Shown one piece after another: positions 33,055 to 42,165 of a stretch of 64,000 nt of DNA. Every line of letters starts with the position of its first letter. Position 1 is the first letter of the stretch. The notes beneath the pieces are model-generated. The model made no database searches. It was not told where the DNA came from and saw only the letters and a list, made by a program, of their open reading frames with translations. Position numbers and translations under genes: made by a program. The DNA comes from DASQBT01 sp963782495 (GTDB lineage: Bacteria; Pseudomonadota; Gammaproteobacteria; Burkholderiales; Thiobacillaceae), in contig CAWAJU010000004.1 in NCBI GenBank assembly GCA_963782495.1, positions 62,001 to 126,000 of the forward strand, in the 5' to 3' direction.

Positions 33055-33282
33055 TGTCGGCCAGGCAGGCTTGCACTCCTTGTTTTCGCTTGAGCTTGTT
33101 GATCGCAATCGACCTGAAATCCTGAACCACTTGAAGGCGTAAGAGTGGCCGTCATATGGCCCACCTTGCTTTGCCTCCTTCCCGTGGTTCCCGACTCATT
33201 TTCGCTGCGCGGAAATTGCTGCAGCGCGAAAGCCTCTAGCGCACGCTGCCTTGGATCAACTGTTTCAATGATTGGATGAATT
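33055..33282. other. Intergenic, no gene seen
   Basis: 228 bp between two small lipoprotein genes without an open frame, terminator-like hairpin or RNA gene that I can support. Confidence 0.4.
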
Positions 33283-33498
33283 ATGAAGAACGTACTATTA
33301 ATTGCAAGCGTGCTGATGATTGGGCTGAGTGGCTGCGTTGTTGAGCCGTTCCGCGGCCATGATCAGGGCAATCGGGGAAATCAGGATCGCCACGACGACC
33401 GGGACCACAATAGAGATCAGGGTGGCCATGATAGCGGCCACGGTGGTGACCACGGTGGTGACCAGGGGGGATACCAAGGTAGTCATGGCGGATATTGA
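33283..33498 (+). CDS. Small His/Asp/Gly-rich lipoprotein
   Basis: 71 residues. A lipoprotein signal (LLIASVLMIGLSGC) is followed by a mature part made almost only of H, D, G, N, R and Q, in irregular repeats such as HGGDHGGDQGG. Such tails bind divalent metals or stay disordered in the periplasm. No family recognised. The reverse strand also reads open here because of the repetitive composition, which is not a gene. Confidence 0.6.
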   Translation: MKNVLLIASVLMIGLSGCVVEPFRGHDQGNRGNQDRHDDRDHNRDQGGHDSGHGGDHGGDQGGYQGSHGGY

Positions 33499-33560
33499 GT
33501 AATTACGCCGTGACAAAGCCGGGGGTGGAGACTCAGACTCCGACGTTTACCTGATTACCC

Positions 33561-33845
33561 TTGGGGGTCACGTCCGGAATGTCCAGCAATAGCTTCGATC
33601 TGACCCAGGCTTCGAGTTTCAATTCAGACTATGTAACCGCGAATGGCGGCACTGCGGCGGGAGCAGAAGCCGCGCTCGCGGCGGGATTGGCAAGCGGGCA
33701 AGCCTATTTAAATATTCACACGAATGTGTTCGCAGGCGGCGAAATCGAAGGCCACTTGCTGCCAGTTCCGGAGCCGGCCAACGCATTTTTGCTGGCCGCG
33801 GGGATCGCCACACTAATGGCCGTTCGACGCAAGCGGCCCGCCTGA
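33561..33845 (+). pseudogene. CHRD-domain PEP-CTERM protein, 5'-truncated
   Basis: The 94 open codons match only the second half of a CHRD domain (FDLTQASSFNSDYVTANGG, then SGQAYLNIHTNVFAGGEIEGHL) followed by a PEP-CTERM sorting tail (VPEPANAFLLAAGIATLMAVRRKR). A signal peptide and the first half of the domain are missing; an in-frame TGA lies upstream and the only start is a TTG inside the domain. I infer a deletion that removed the 5' end. Confidence 0.7.
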
Positions 33846-33914
33846 TACCCGAACTGCAACCCACGCGCTGGCGCGACCCGGGGAGCAGGCCGGCGGCAGT
33901 GCGTGGATTTGGTC

Positions 33915-34259
33915 TTAGCGTACGCCCAATAACTCGACTTCAAACACCAACGTCGCATTCGGAGGAATGACGCCGCCCGCGCCGCGGCTGCCGTAGCCGA
34001 GTTGCGGCGGGATGGTGAGCTTGCGCTTGCCGCCGATCTTCATGCCGGCTAAACCTTCATCCCAGCCCTTGATGACGTGACCTGCACCCAAAGGAAAATC
34101 GAACGGGTCATTGCGGTCGAGGCTGGAGTCGAACTTGGTTCCGTCGGTGAGCCAACCGGTGTAGTGAACGATGACCGTCTTGCCGGCGCTGGCGGCATCG
34201 CCGTCGCCCTCGGTCAGTTCCTCGATGATGAGGCCGGAAGCAGTAGTTTGCGTGGACAT
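33915..34259 (-). CDS. FKBP-type peptidyl-prolyl isomerase
   Basis: 114 residues, single FKBP domain, no signal peptide, so cytoplasmic. VIVHYTGWLTDGTKFDSSLDR, FPLGAGHVIKGWDEGLAGMKIGGKRKLTIPPQLGYG and GVIPPNATLVFEVELL carry all active-site aromatic residues. Catalyses cis-trans proline isomerisation in protein folding. It ends close to the PEP-CTERM remnant and is preceded 13 bp upstream by the lipoprotein gene, likely one transcript with selO. Confidence 0.94.
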   Translation of the reverse strand: MSTQTTASGLIIEELTEGDGDAASAGKTVIVHYTGWLTDGTKFDSSLDRNDPFDFPLGAGHVIKGWDEGLAGMKIGGKRKLTIPPQLGYGSRGAGGVIPPNATLVFEVELLGVR

Positions 34260-34272
34260 GGTATCTCCTTGC

Positions 34273-34995
34273 TTAGATGGGAAGAAGGAAAAAGGTCGCG
34301 GTATCGATTACGCCGGTGCGGATGACACGGTTGGTTTTTTCTTCAATGACCAGGGCGATCAGATCCTGTGTTTGGATAAGCTTGCCGAATTCACGCTCGA
34401 AGCTGAGGTTGGCCACGCCGTTGGCGTCAAGGGCGTTGCTCAGCAGCAATGGCTCGCCCCGTGCATTCCTGGCGCTGGACAGCTTCCATGCGACGACTTC
34501 GAAGTTGCGCGCCGTGTTGTAGAGTTTTTGTGGATCCAGGCTGTCCAGCACATAGAGGTCGGTCTTGTTGTCGTAAGCGGTCATGGTCATGGTGATCAGA
34601 GCTTCCATTAGCGACTTGATCCGGTCGCCGACGTAGTCGGTGCGAAAGGCAGTGAAGATCCCGGCCTTCCAATCCAGTGTTTGCCTGGACGACAGGTCCC
34701 AGTGATCAAGCGGCGCGAAGATCTCGTTGACGGCCTGGTCCGCGCTGGTGCAATTGCTTTTGCGCCACTCGGCGGGGTTGCGGCGGTAGAGTTTTTCGGT
34801 CAGTCGCTTGAGCGCGGCGAGGGCCTCCTTCTGGTGAATCTCGGTAATTGTGTCCACATCGCTCTTGGCAAGATTGGCGATACTGAAGGAGCGGGCGGTG
34901 GAACTGCCATCCCTGCGCTGGATGGGTGTCGATGAACAAGCCGCGAGGCCCAAGGCCAAGGCCACAATCAACAATCGGATCGACAGGATGTTCAA
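34273..34995 (-). CDS. Conserved hypothetical lipoprotein
   Basis: 240 residues. Lipobox L-A-A-C at the end of a hydrophobic signal (LLIVALALGLAAC). The mature protein is mainly helical: ITEIHQKEALAALKRLTEKLYRRNPAEW, VNEIFAPLDHW, DYVGDRIKSLMEALITMTMTAY. No domain name known. It lies 1 bp after selO and 13 bp before the FKBP gene, so it is part of that operon. Confidence 0.7.
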   Translation of the reverse strand: MNILSIRLLIVALALGLAACSSTPIQRRDGSSTARSFSIANLAKSDVDTITEIHQKEALAALKRLTEKLYRRNPAEWRKSNCTSADQAVNEIFAPLDHWDLSSRQTLDWKAGIFTAFRTDYVGDRIKSLMEALITMTMTAYDNKTDLYVLDSLDPQKLYNTARNFEVVAWKLSSARNARGEPLLLSNALDANGVANLSFEREFGKLIQTQDLIALVIEEKTNRVIRTGVIDTATFFLLPI

Positions 34996-34996
34996 G

Positions 34997-36463
34997 TCAG
35001 GACGAGCAGCTTACTTCAATCTTATTGGCCCAGTCGGGCGGCTGGTTCGCATAGTCCACGAATTCCGGCTGTTCGTCAAAGGGCTTGCGCAACAAGTTCA
35101 GCAGGGTGTCGATCTCACTGTAATTCCTCTCGTTGGTCGCCTTGCGAATGGCGATCTCCGCCAGGTAATTGCGCAGGATGTATTTGGGGTTGACGCGCAG
35201 CATGGCTGCCTGACGCTCACCTTGGTTCCGGCCTTGGCGGCGCAACAGCGCGGCATAATCGATCGCCCAGGCGTCGAAGCTTTCCCGGTCCAGGAAAGAG
35301 TCGCGCAACGTGCTGTTGGACGCGCCTGAGCTCATGTCGAACTGACACAAATTGCGGAAGAACAGCGTGTAATCCGCCCGGTTTTGTGTCAGCACATTGA
35401 GCAGACGGATCAGTAAATCCACCATGTCCTGTTCCGGCTCCAGTCCGAGTTTGGCGGCCATGAGTTCAACATAGCGCGTGGTGAACGCCTGGGGATAGGC
35501 GTCAATAGCGGATTTTGCCTCATCCAGGCTCATCAATGGGCTGAGCGCCTGGGCCAGGCAGGTGCAGTTCCAGGCGCCGATATCGGGTTGCTGGTCGTAG
35601 GCATAGCGCCCGGCGTCATCGGAATGGTTGCAGATATAGCCCGGATCAAACGCATCCATGAAACCAAATGGTCCATAGTCCAGGGTCAGCCCGAGAATGG
35701 ACATGTTGTCGGTGTTCATCACGCCGTGGCAAAAACCCACAGCCTGCCAATGCGCCATCAGCCGCGCGGTGCGCTCGGCGACGTCCTTCAGCCACAGGAC
35801 ATAGGCATCATCCAGGCCGACCAGCTGGGGGAAGTAGTGTTGGATAGTGAAATCCGCCAAGGTCTTCAGGTGCTCGTGCTGGTTGCGATAGAAGAACACT
35901 TCGAATGAACCGAAACGGATGAAGCTGGGCGACAGGCGGGTAAGCACGGCGCCGGTCTCGTCCTCTTCCCGATACACCGGCATATCGGTGCCCACCAGGC
36001 ACAAGGCGCGCGTGGTGGGGATGCCCAGGCCTTGCATGGCTTCGGAGCAGAGGTATTCGCGGATCGAGGATCGCAGCACGGCACGCCCGTCACCGCCGCG
36101 CGAATAAGGCGTCTTGCCTGCGCCCTTGAGCTGGATTTCCCAGCGCTCGCCCTGGGCGTTGACGGCTTCCCCCAGCAGAATGGCGCGCCCATCCCCCAAT
36201 TGCGACACGTAGTGGCCGAACTGGTGACCGGAATACAGCGCAGCGAGGGGGTCTGTGCCCGCCAGCGCGCGGTTGCCGGCAAAAGCTTTTACGAACTCGG
36301 GCGTGCCCAGCTCGGCCGGGTCCAGGCCGATCAGTGCCGCGCCATCGGGATTTGCGCTGACCAGGTAAGGCGCGGGCACCGGCGTGGGCTTGAGACGGCT
36401 ATGCATGGGTTCCGGCAGGCGGGCAAAGCGGTTGTCGAAATCCAGGGTGTCGAGAGTGTTCAT
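34997..36463 (-). CDS. selO: Protein adenylyltransferase SelO (YdiU)
   Basis: 488 residues from ATG 36463 (GTG 36469 also possible). A pseudokinase fold that transfers AMP from ATP to proteins. Motifs: YSGHQFGHYVSQLGDGRAILLGE, WEIQLKGAGKTPYSRGGDGRAVLRSSIREYL, and MNTDNMSILGLTLDYGPFGFMDAFDP with the catalytic/metal Asn and Asp. The C-terminus ends EVSCSS, where eukaryotic SelO has selenocysteine before two serines and bacteria have Cys. In E. coli it glutathionylation-links targets in redox stress. Last gene before moaA on the same strand. Confidence 0.95.
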   Translation of the reverse strand: MNTLDTLDFDNRFARLPEPMHSRLKPTPVPAPYLVSANPDGAALIGLDPAELGTPEFVKAFAGNRALAGTDPLAALYSGHQFGHYVSQLGDGRAILLGEAVNAQGERWEIQLKGAGKTPYSRGGDGRAVLRSSIREYLCSEAMQGLGIPTTRALCLVGTDMPVYREEDETGAVLTRLSPSFIRFGSFEVFFYRNQHEHLKTLADFTIQHYFPQLVGLDDAYVLWLKDVAERTARLMAHWQAVGFCHGVMNTDNMSILGLTLDYGPFGFMDAFDPGYICNHSDDAGRYAYDQQPDIGAWNCTCLAQALSPLMSLDEAKSAIDAYPQAFTTRYVELMAAKLGLEPEQDMVDLLIRLLNVLTQNRADYTLFFRNLCQFDMSSGASNSTLRDSFLDRESFDAWAIDYAALLRRQGRNQGERQAAMLRVNPKYILRNYLAEIAIRKATNERNYSEIDTLLNLLRKPFDEQPEFVDYANQPPDWANKIEVSCSS

Positions 36464-36615
36464 CTGCACAGTCTAAGGGCTGTAGGGCCGATCAAATCCA
36501 TGCAGAAAATGGGGTATCAGTGCCGTTCCCATTGGGCGCGACACCAGGCTGCTTTTCCAAGGCGCGCCGCGCTGCGACCAAACGGCTCCTGCGCGCGGCT
36601 TCGCGGAATAGAGTG

Positions 36616-37587
36616 CTAGCCCCCGGTCATCGACATGAAGCGCACAATCTTTCCCGGCTGTTCGCGAAACTCGTGGCGTTCGGGCTTGAGCGAGATGGCC
36701 TGCCTGACCGCAGCTTCGAGTTCCGCGTCGCTTGCACCTGCCCGCAGCAGCGGGCGGAACTCGAATTTGGCTTCCTGGCCAAGACACAGATACATCGTGC
36801 CGTCCACAGCGAGCCGCACGCGGTTGCAGGTCGCGCAGAAATGCTGGGAAATGGGCGTAATGAAGCCAACGTTGAAACGGCCGTCCGCAGTGCCCAGATA
36901 GCGTGCCGGCCCGCCTCCAGGCAGCACTGAATCGATCAGGCCAAAGCGCTGCTTCAGGCGCTCCTTGACCGGCTGCAGATCCAGGTATTGAGCATGGCGC
37001 CCGGTTTCCCCCATGGGCATGGTTTCGATCAGGCGCAGGACAAAGCTTCTTTCCATACAATAGGCGACCAGGTCATCGATCTCATCGTCATTGATTCCGC
37101 GCATCGCCACCATGTTGATCTTGATGCTCTGAAAACCGATAGAACGTGCCGCTTCCAGGCTCTCCAGCACTTGCGGCAACACGTCGCGGCCGTTGATGGC
37201 TGCAACCCGTTCAGGGCGCAGGGAATCCAGGCTGACGTTGAGCCGTTTGACCCCGGCGTTCTTGAGTGCGTGGGCATGCTTGCTGAGCTGGGTCGCATTG
37301 GTCGATAGCGACAGGTCTTCCACGCCTGGCAGGCGGGCAAGGCGAGCCGCCAGATCGGTGACATGCCAACGCAGGAGGGGTTCGCCACCGGTCAGGCGGA
37401 TGCGCCGGGTGCCCAGTCGGGCGAACAGGCGCAGCAGGCGCTCCAACTCATCGAAGCTCAGCCAATGTTCCGGCTCCTCGAAATCCTTAAAGCCCACAGG
37501 CATACAATAAGTGCAGCGCAAGTCGCAGCGGTCTGTGACGGAGACACGGATGTATTCGATTGCGCGGCCGAACGGATCGGTGAGCAT
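36616..37587 (-). CDS. moaA: GTP 3',8-cyclase MoaA
   Basis: A 323-residue radical SAM enzyme, first step of molybdopterin synthesis. The N-terminal 4Fe-4S motif is DRCDLRCTYCMP (CX3CX2C). RLTGGEPLLR binds SAM. The C-terminal cluster is HFCATCNRVRLAVDGTMYLCLG, and the enzyme ends in the required Gly-Gly tail (MSMTGG). Start ATG 37587. Divergent from mobB 78 bp away, so the cofactor genes are split around one promoter region. Confidence 0.95.
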   Translation of the reverse strand: MLTDPFGRAIEYIRVSVTDRCDLRCTYCMPVGFKDFEEPEHWLSFDELERLLRLFARLGTRRIRLTGGEPLLRWHVTDLAARLARLPGVEDLSLSTNATQLSKHAHALKNAGVKRLNVSLDSLRPERVAAINGRDVLPQVLESLEAARSIGFQSIKINMVAMRGINDDEIDDLVAYCMERSFVLRLIETMPMGETGRHAQYLDLQPVKERLKQRFGLIDSVLPGGGPARYLGTADGRFNVGFITPISQHFCATCNRVRLAVDGTMYLCLGQEAKFEFRPLLRAGASDAELEAAVRQAISLKPERHEFREQPGKIVRFMSMTGG

Positions 37588-37664
37588 GGATGACTGAACC
37601 TCGTTATATATTCTAAGATATAACCCATATGCCAATGGATTTCCATACCCATGAGGAGATACCC

Positions 37665-38183
37665 ATGTCGATCGATGCCAGCAAGCCATGCCGGGCTGTG
37701 TTTGGCCTCGCGGGCTGGAGCGGCAGCGGCAAGACCACATTGTTGGAGAGGCTTATTGAGGTTCTGGTACAGGGCGGGATTAAGGTATCGACACTGAAAC
37801 ATGCGCATCATGACGCGCAGATCGATATTCCGGGCAAGGACAGCTGGCGCCATCGCGAGGCGGGTGCCCAGGAAGTGGCGCTGGTTACCGCGAGCCGCTG
37901 GGCTTTGATGCATGAACTGAGAGGTGAGCCCGAGCCCACGCTGACCCAAATGCTGGCGCGCCTGTCGCCCTGCGATCTGGTGCTGGTCGAAGGCTTCAAA
38001 CGGGCGGACATTCCCAAACTGGAGGTTCATCGACAGGCGCTGGGCAAGCCCTGGTTGTATCCGGACGACACCCTGATCGGAGCGGTGGCCTCGGACGTTC
38101 TTCCATCGGGTAAACTGCGCCATTTCGAACTGGACGACATCGCCGGAATCGCTGCCTATATCCGGGCAACAACGGGAGCGTGA
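37665..38183 (+). CDS. mobB: Molybdopterin-guanine dinucleotide biosynthesis adaptor MobB
   Basis: 172 residues, GTPase fold. Walker A GWSGSGKTTLLERL, KVSTLKHAHHDAQIDIPGKDSWRHREAGAQEV (the MobB signature), and DLVLVEGFKRADIPKLEVHR. It helps MobA attach GMP to molybdopterin. ATG 37665 with GAGGAGA 10 nt upstream. No mobA in the window. Confidence 0.92.
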   Translation: MSIDASKPCRAVFGLAGWSGSGKTTLLERLIEVLVQGGIKVSTLKHAHHDAQIDIPGKDSWRHREAGAQEVALVTASRWALMHELRGEPEPTLTQMLARLSPCDLVLVEGFKRADIPKLEVHRQALGKPWLYPDDTLIGAVASDVLPSGKLRHFELDDIAGIAAYIRATTGA

Positions 38184-38184
38184 A

Positions 38185-39387
38185 TTGCTGAGTGCAGAAG
38201 AACTGCTGGGGGAATTGCTCAAGCGGGCGCGTCCCCTGGATGAAATTGAAGTCGTCACCCTGGACTGCGCGATCGGGCGAGTGTTGGGCAAGGGCGTGGT
38301 GTCTGGCGTCACCGTGCCTCCGCTGGACAATAGCGCGATGGATGGCTACGCGGTGCGAACGGCGGACGTGCAAGTGGGCGTACCGATGCGGGTGAGTCAA
38401 CGCGTTGCCGCCGGGCATGTGGGACAGCCGCTGCAGCCCGGCACGGCCGCGCGCATCTTTACCGGGGCGCCCATTCCGCCGGGGGCGGATGTCGTGGTGA
38501 TCCAGGAAAGCGCGATTGTGGAGGGCGACGAGGTGCGTTTTTCACTTCTCCCCGGTGTGGGGCAGCATATACGCCGGGCGGGCGAGGACATCATGGCCGG
38601 CTGTGAAGTACTGTGTCCCGGAACGCGAATGGGAGCCGCCGAAATGGGGCTAGCCGCGTCTGCCGGAGCGGCCTCGCTCAGCGTGGTACGCCGTTTGAAA
38701 GTGGCGATTTTTTCGACCGGCGATGAACTGGCTGAACCGGGTGAGCCGATCGGACCAGGACAGATTTACAATTCCAACCGCTACACCCTGACCGGATTGC
38801 TGCAAGCCTTGAATGCCGATTTGCGCGATTTCGGGCGGGTACCGGATTCGCTCGATGCGACCGTCAAGACGCTGGAGCTGGCAGCGGACTGGGCCGATGT
38901 GGTCATTACCAGCGGCGGCGTTTCGGTTGGTGATGAAGATCATGTCAAGGCGGCACTGGAAAAACTTGGCCGTCTGGAAATGTGGAAAGTGGCGATGAAG
39001 CCGGGCAAACCGATTGTTTATGGCCGGGTGGGCGAGGCGGATTTCCTCGGGCTGCCGGGCAACCCGGTTTCCGTACTTGCGACCTTCGGCTTGTTTGTCC
39101 GGCCTTTTCTGCTCAAGCGCATGGGCGTTACCCGCGTGCTGTACCGGGCATTCCCGATCAAAGCCGCGTTTGACTGGAGCAAGGCGGGCGAGCGGCGCGA
39201 ATTCCTGCGGGGCCTGATGGTGCCGGATGGAAATGGAGGGGCTGAGGTCAGGCTCTATCCCAATCAAGGTTCCGGGGTCCTGACCTCAGCGACCTGGGGC
39301 GACGGGTTTGTCGACATCGCAGTGGGCGAAACCGTCAGTCGCGGCAAATGGGTAAGGTTTATTCCCTTCAGTGAGGTATTAGGATGA
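38185..39387 (+). CDS. moeA: Molybdopterin molybdenumtransferase MoeA
   Basis: 400 residues starting at TTG 38185, one base after the mobB stop. Domains in order: N-terminal linker, LDNSAMDGYAVR (substrate-binding), FTGAPIPPGADVVVIQE, then the MoCF domain with FSTGDEL, ITSGGVSVGDEDHV and FLGLPGNPVSVLATF, and a C-terminal beta-barrel. It inserts molybdate into adenylated molybdopterin. Its stop overlaps moaD. Confidence 0.95.
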   Translation: MLSAEELLGELLKRARPLDEIEVVTLDCAIGRVLGKGVVSGVTVPPLDNSAMDGYAVRTADVQVGVPMRVSQRVAAGHVGQPLQPGTAARIFTGAPIPPGADVVVIQESAIVEGDEVRFSLLPGVGQHIRRAGEDIMAGCEVLCPGTRMGAAEMGLAASAGAASLSVVRRLKVAIFSTGDELAEPGEPIGPGQIYNSNRYTLTGLLQALNADLRDFGRVPDSLDATVKTLELAADWADVVITSGGVSVGDEDHVKAALEKLGRLEMWKVAMKPGKPIVYGRVGEADFLGLPGNPVSVLATFGLFVRPFLLKRMGVTRVLYRAFPIKAAFDWSKAGERREFLRGLMVPDGNGGAEVRLYPNQGSGVLTSATWGDGFVDIAVGETVSRGKWVRFIPFSEVLG

Positions 39388-39641
39388 AAGTCAGGGTGTT
39401 GTACTTCGCGCGCCTGCGCGAAGCGGTGGGGATGGATGCGGAAGAGATCGAGTTTCCGGGTGAGCGGGCGAATGTCGCCGCTTTGCTCGATGTGCTGCGC
39501 AAGCGGGGCGGAACTTGGGCCAAGGAAGCAGGGGTGGACAGCGGCAACCGCCTCGCGGTCAATCAGCAATTGGCAGGCCTGATCACACCGCTTCAGGATG
39601 GCGACGAGGTGGCGCTCTTTCCCCCAGTGACTGGCGGTTGA
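39384..39641 (+). CDS. moaD: Molybdopterin synthase small subunit MoaD
   Basis: 85 residues, ubiquitin-like fold: VRVLYFARLREAVGMD at the start, DGDEVALFPPVTGG at the end with the C-terminal Gly-Gly that carries the thiocarboxylate sulfur. Overlaps moeA by 4 bp. The region RVNQQLA matches the typical NQ motif (LAVNQQLAG). Confidence 0.94.
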   Translation: MKVRVLYFARLREAVGMDAEEIEFPGERANVAALLDVLRKRGGTWAKEAGVDSGNRLAVNQQLAGLITPLQDGDEVALFPPVTGG

Positions 39642-39702
39642 TTCCGTCTTACTTCTGGGCGCAAAGAGCGTTTGGTCGAATGGCAAATGAGAGAACAGCC
39701 CG

Positions 39703-40152
39703 ATGAAGATCCTGATTCAGGAAGCTGATTTTGATGCGGGCGCGGAACTCGCTGCGCTTGGGGCAGGAAATGCCACGGTTGGCGGGATCGCCTGCTTTGT
39801 TGGCAGGGTCAGGGACATAAATGACGGCAATGGCGTGACCGGCATGTTTCTGGAGCATTACCCCGCCATGACCGCCCGCGCATTGTCGGACATTCTCGAG
39901 GCCGCCAGCCGGCGCTGGAAAATCCAGGGTGCGACGGTCATCCATCGGGTGGGACACCTGAAGCCTCTCGACCAGATCGTGTTTGTGGGGGTAGCCTCAG
40001 GCCACCGAAGCGATGCCTTCGCGGCCTGCGAGTTCATCATGGATTATCTCAAGACCCGCGCCCCGTTCTGGAAGAAGGAGACCACTCCGGACGGCGAGCA
40101 TTGGGTCGAGGCGCGAGCGGCGGACGAGAGTGCCGTGGAACGCTGGAAATAG
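39703..40152 (+). CDS. moaE: Molybdopterin synthase large subunit MoaE
   Basis: 149 residues: GGIACFVGRVRDINDG, MFLEHYPAMTARAL, VIHRVGHLKPLDQIVFVGVASGHRSDAFAACEFIMDYLKTRAPFWKKE with the two catalytic lysines and the conserved H-R-G/H-R-S region. It joins sulfur from MoaD to precursor Z. Separated from moaD by 61 bp. Confidence 0.95.
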   Translation: MKILIQEADFDAGAELAALGAGNATVGGIACFVGRVRDINDGNGVTGMFLEHYPAMTARALSDILEAASRRWKIQGATVIHRVGHLKPLDQIVFVGVASGHRSDAFAACEFIMDYLKTRAPFWKKETTPDGEHWVEARAADESAVERWK

Positions 40153-40309
40153 CGTTTCAGAGGCGACTTCGTCGGTTGTGAATCGATTGACCCCCGAATT
40201 CGTTGGCTGGGCACCGCTTTATTGGCGCATCCAGGTAAGAGAGTCAAAGGTGCGCTGTCCAAGCTCCACACGCCATGAACGTGCTTTGTACATTGTCTTT
40301 GGAGCCATC

Positions 40310-41332
40310 ATGAGACACCTGTCTCGTCGCCTTGCACTGATCCTTGCCTTGCTGGCAATCGCTCTTCCACACGAGGGAGCATGCGCTGGTACCAGTCGCA
40401 CACTGACGTTGGGCGCCTACACTGCGCCGCGCGAGGCCTATGCCAAGGCCATCATCCCCGCGTTCCAGCGTTACTGGAAGATGAAGACCGGTCAGGACGT
40501 CCGCTTTCAGGAATCCTATCTCGGCAGTGGCGCGCAGGCACGCGCCATCGCGGGCGGCTTCGAAGCGGATGTCGCAGCGTTGTCCCTGGAGGCGGATATC
40601 GACAGCGTTGCGCGGGCCGGCCTGATCCGGCACGATTGGCGCGCGGGCCCGGCGCAGGGCATGGTGACCCGTTCCGTAGTGGTGATCGTGGTTCGCAAGG
40701 GTAATCCCAAGGCGGTGCACGATTGGGACGATTTGCGGCGCAAGGGACTTGAGGTGCTGACCCCCAATGTGCGTACCAGCGGTGGCGCCAAGTGGAATGT
40801 TTGCGCCCTGTACGGCGCCGCCCTGCGGGGTGGCACCAGCGTTCCCAAGGGGGATGCAGGCGCGGCGGAGGCCTTGCTGCGCGAGGTACTGCACAACGTT
40901 ACGGTCATGGACAAGGGGGCGCGCGAGTCAATGATTAATTACGAGCGCGGGGTGGGTGATGTTGCCGTCAACTATGAGAGCGAGGTGCTGGTCGGACGCA
41001 AGGCGGGCGAGACCTATGATTACGTGGTTCCGCGCTCGACCATCCTGATCGAGAACCCCGCTGCGGTGGTGGACACATACGCTGACAAGCATGGCAACCG
41101 CGATCTCGCCGAGGCCTTCGTCGCCTTCCTGGCCCAGCCGGAAGCACAGCGTCTGTTTGCAGAATTTGGCCTGCGACCGGTCGACGCCCGAGTCGCGCGC
41201 GAGGTGGGCAAGCAGTTTCCCGCGCTGCACGATGTGTTTACCATCCGTGATCTGGGCGGCTGGACTCAGGTTGACAAGACCCTGTTCGGCCCCGCAGGAG
41301 GATATGAACGGGCCATGGCGACGGCACGCTGA
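40310..41332 (+). CDS. Sulfate ABC transporter substrate-binding protein
   Basis: 340 residues, periplasmic (signal LALILALLAIALPHEGACA). Family marks of Sbp/CysP: TLTLGAYTAPREAYAKAIIPAF, FQESYLGSGAQARAIAGGFEADVAALSLEADI, TPNVRTSGGAKWN and VNYESEVL. The oxyanion pocket residues S-G-A-Q-A-R and R-T-S-G-G-A-K-W are intact, so sulfate or thiosulfate is the likely ligand. It begins the sbp-cysTWA operon, 157 bp after moaE. Confidence 0.9.
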   Translation: MRHLSRRLALILALLAIALPHEGACAGTSRTLTLGAYTAPREAYAKAIIPAFQRYWKMKTGQDVRFQESYLGSGAQARAIAGGFEADVAALSLEADIDSVARAGLIRHDWRAGPAQGMVTRSVVVIVVRKGNPKAVHDWDDLRRKGLEVLTPNVRTSGGAKWNVCALYGAALRGGTSVPKGDAGAAEALLREVLHNVTVMDKGARESMINYERGVGDVAVNYESEVLVGRKAGETYDYVVPRSTILIENPAAVVDTYADKHGNRDLAEAFVAFLAQPEAQRLFAEFGLRPVDARVAREVGKQFPALHDVFTIRDLGGWTQVDKTLFGPAGGYERAMATAR

Positions 41333-41334
41333 AT

Positions 41335-42165
41335 ATGTCCCGCATCAGCAGCGCGCTGAACCCAGAGCGCGGCGGCCGCATGGTTCGCGCTGCGGTTCTC
41401 GCATACATTGGCTTTCTCGTACTGCTGCCGCTGACAGCCTTGGCGCAGCGTGGTCTGGCGGGCGGCCTGGACGCCCTGTGGCAGGCCGTGAGCGCTCCCA
41501 GCGCGCGCAGTGCGCTCTGGCTCACCCTCTGGAGCGCGGCCATCATGGCTCTGGTCAATGCGTTGATGGGCACGGCCACGGCCTGGGTGCTGGTGCGTTA
41601 CCGCTTTCCGGGGCGCGTTTCCCTGTCCACTCTGGTCGATCTGCCTTTTGCCATTCCCACGCTGGTCACCGGGGTCATGCTGGTCATCCTTTATGGTCCA
41701 CGTGGTTTGATGAGCGACTGGCTCGATGCCGCCGGCGTGAAGATCGCGTTTGCCTCACCAGGCATCTTGCTCGCGCTCCTGTTTGTCACCTTGCCGTTCG
41801 TGGTGCGCGCAGTGGAACCGGTGCTGTTTGAGCAGGACCCGGCTGAGGAGGAAGCAGCCCGCACCTTGGGCGCCGGCCCGCTCACGATCTTCCTGCGCGT
41901 GCTCTTGCCTCCCCTGGTTCCGGCTGTGTTGTCCGGAACGCTGCGCTCCTTCGCCCGCGCGCTGGGCGAATTCGGCTCCATCGTCGTGGTATCCGGCAAT
42001 ATTCCCTACAGGACGCTGACCGCGCCGATATATATCTTTGGCGAGATCGAGGCGGGCAGTCCGCAGACCGCCGCGGCAGTGTCGCTGGTCCTGCTTGCAC
42101 TGGCGGTGGCGCTGACTTATGCCGGGCGGGCCCTGGAAAAATGGACCGGGGTGCGCAGTGTCTGA
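41335..42165 (+). CDS. cysT: Sulfate ABC transporter permease CysT
   Basis: 276 residues, six membrane helices of the binding-protein-dependent permease class. EEEAARTLGAGPLTIFLRVLLPPLVPAVLSG is the EAA loop that contacts CysA, and ALGEFGSIVVVSGNIPYRTLTAPIYIF is diagnostic for CysT. Starts 2 bp after the binding protein. Confidence 0.94.
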   Translation: MSRISSALNPERGGRMVRAAVLAYIGFLVLLPLTALAQRGLAGGLDALWQAVSAPSARSALWLTLWSAAIMALVNALMGTATAWVLVRYRFPGRVSLSTLVDLPFAIPTLVTGVMLVILYGPRGLMSDWLDAAGVKIAFASPGILLALLFVTLPFVVRAVEPVLFEQDPAEEEAARTLGAGPLTIFLRVLLPPLVPAVLSGTLRSFARALGEFGSIVVVSGNIPYRTLTAPIYIFGEIEAGSPQTAAAVSLVLLALAVALTYAGRALEKWTGVRSV

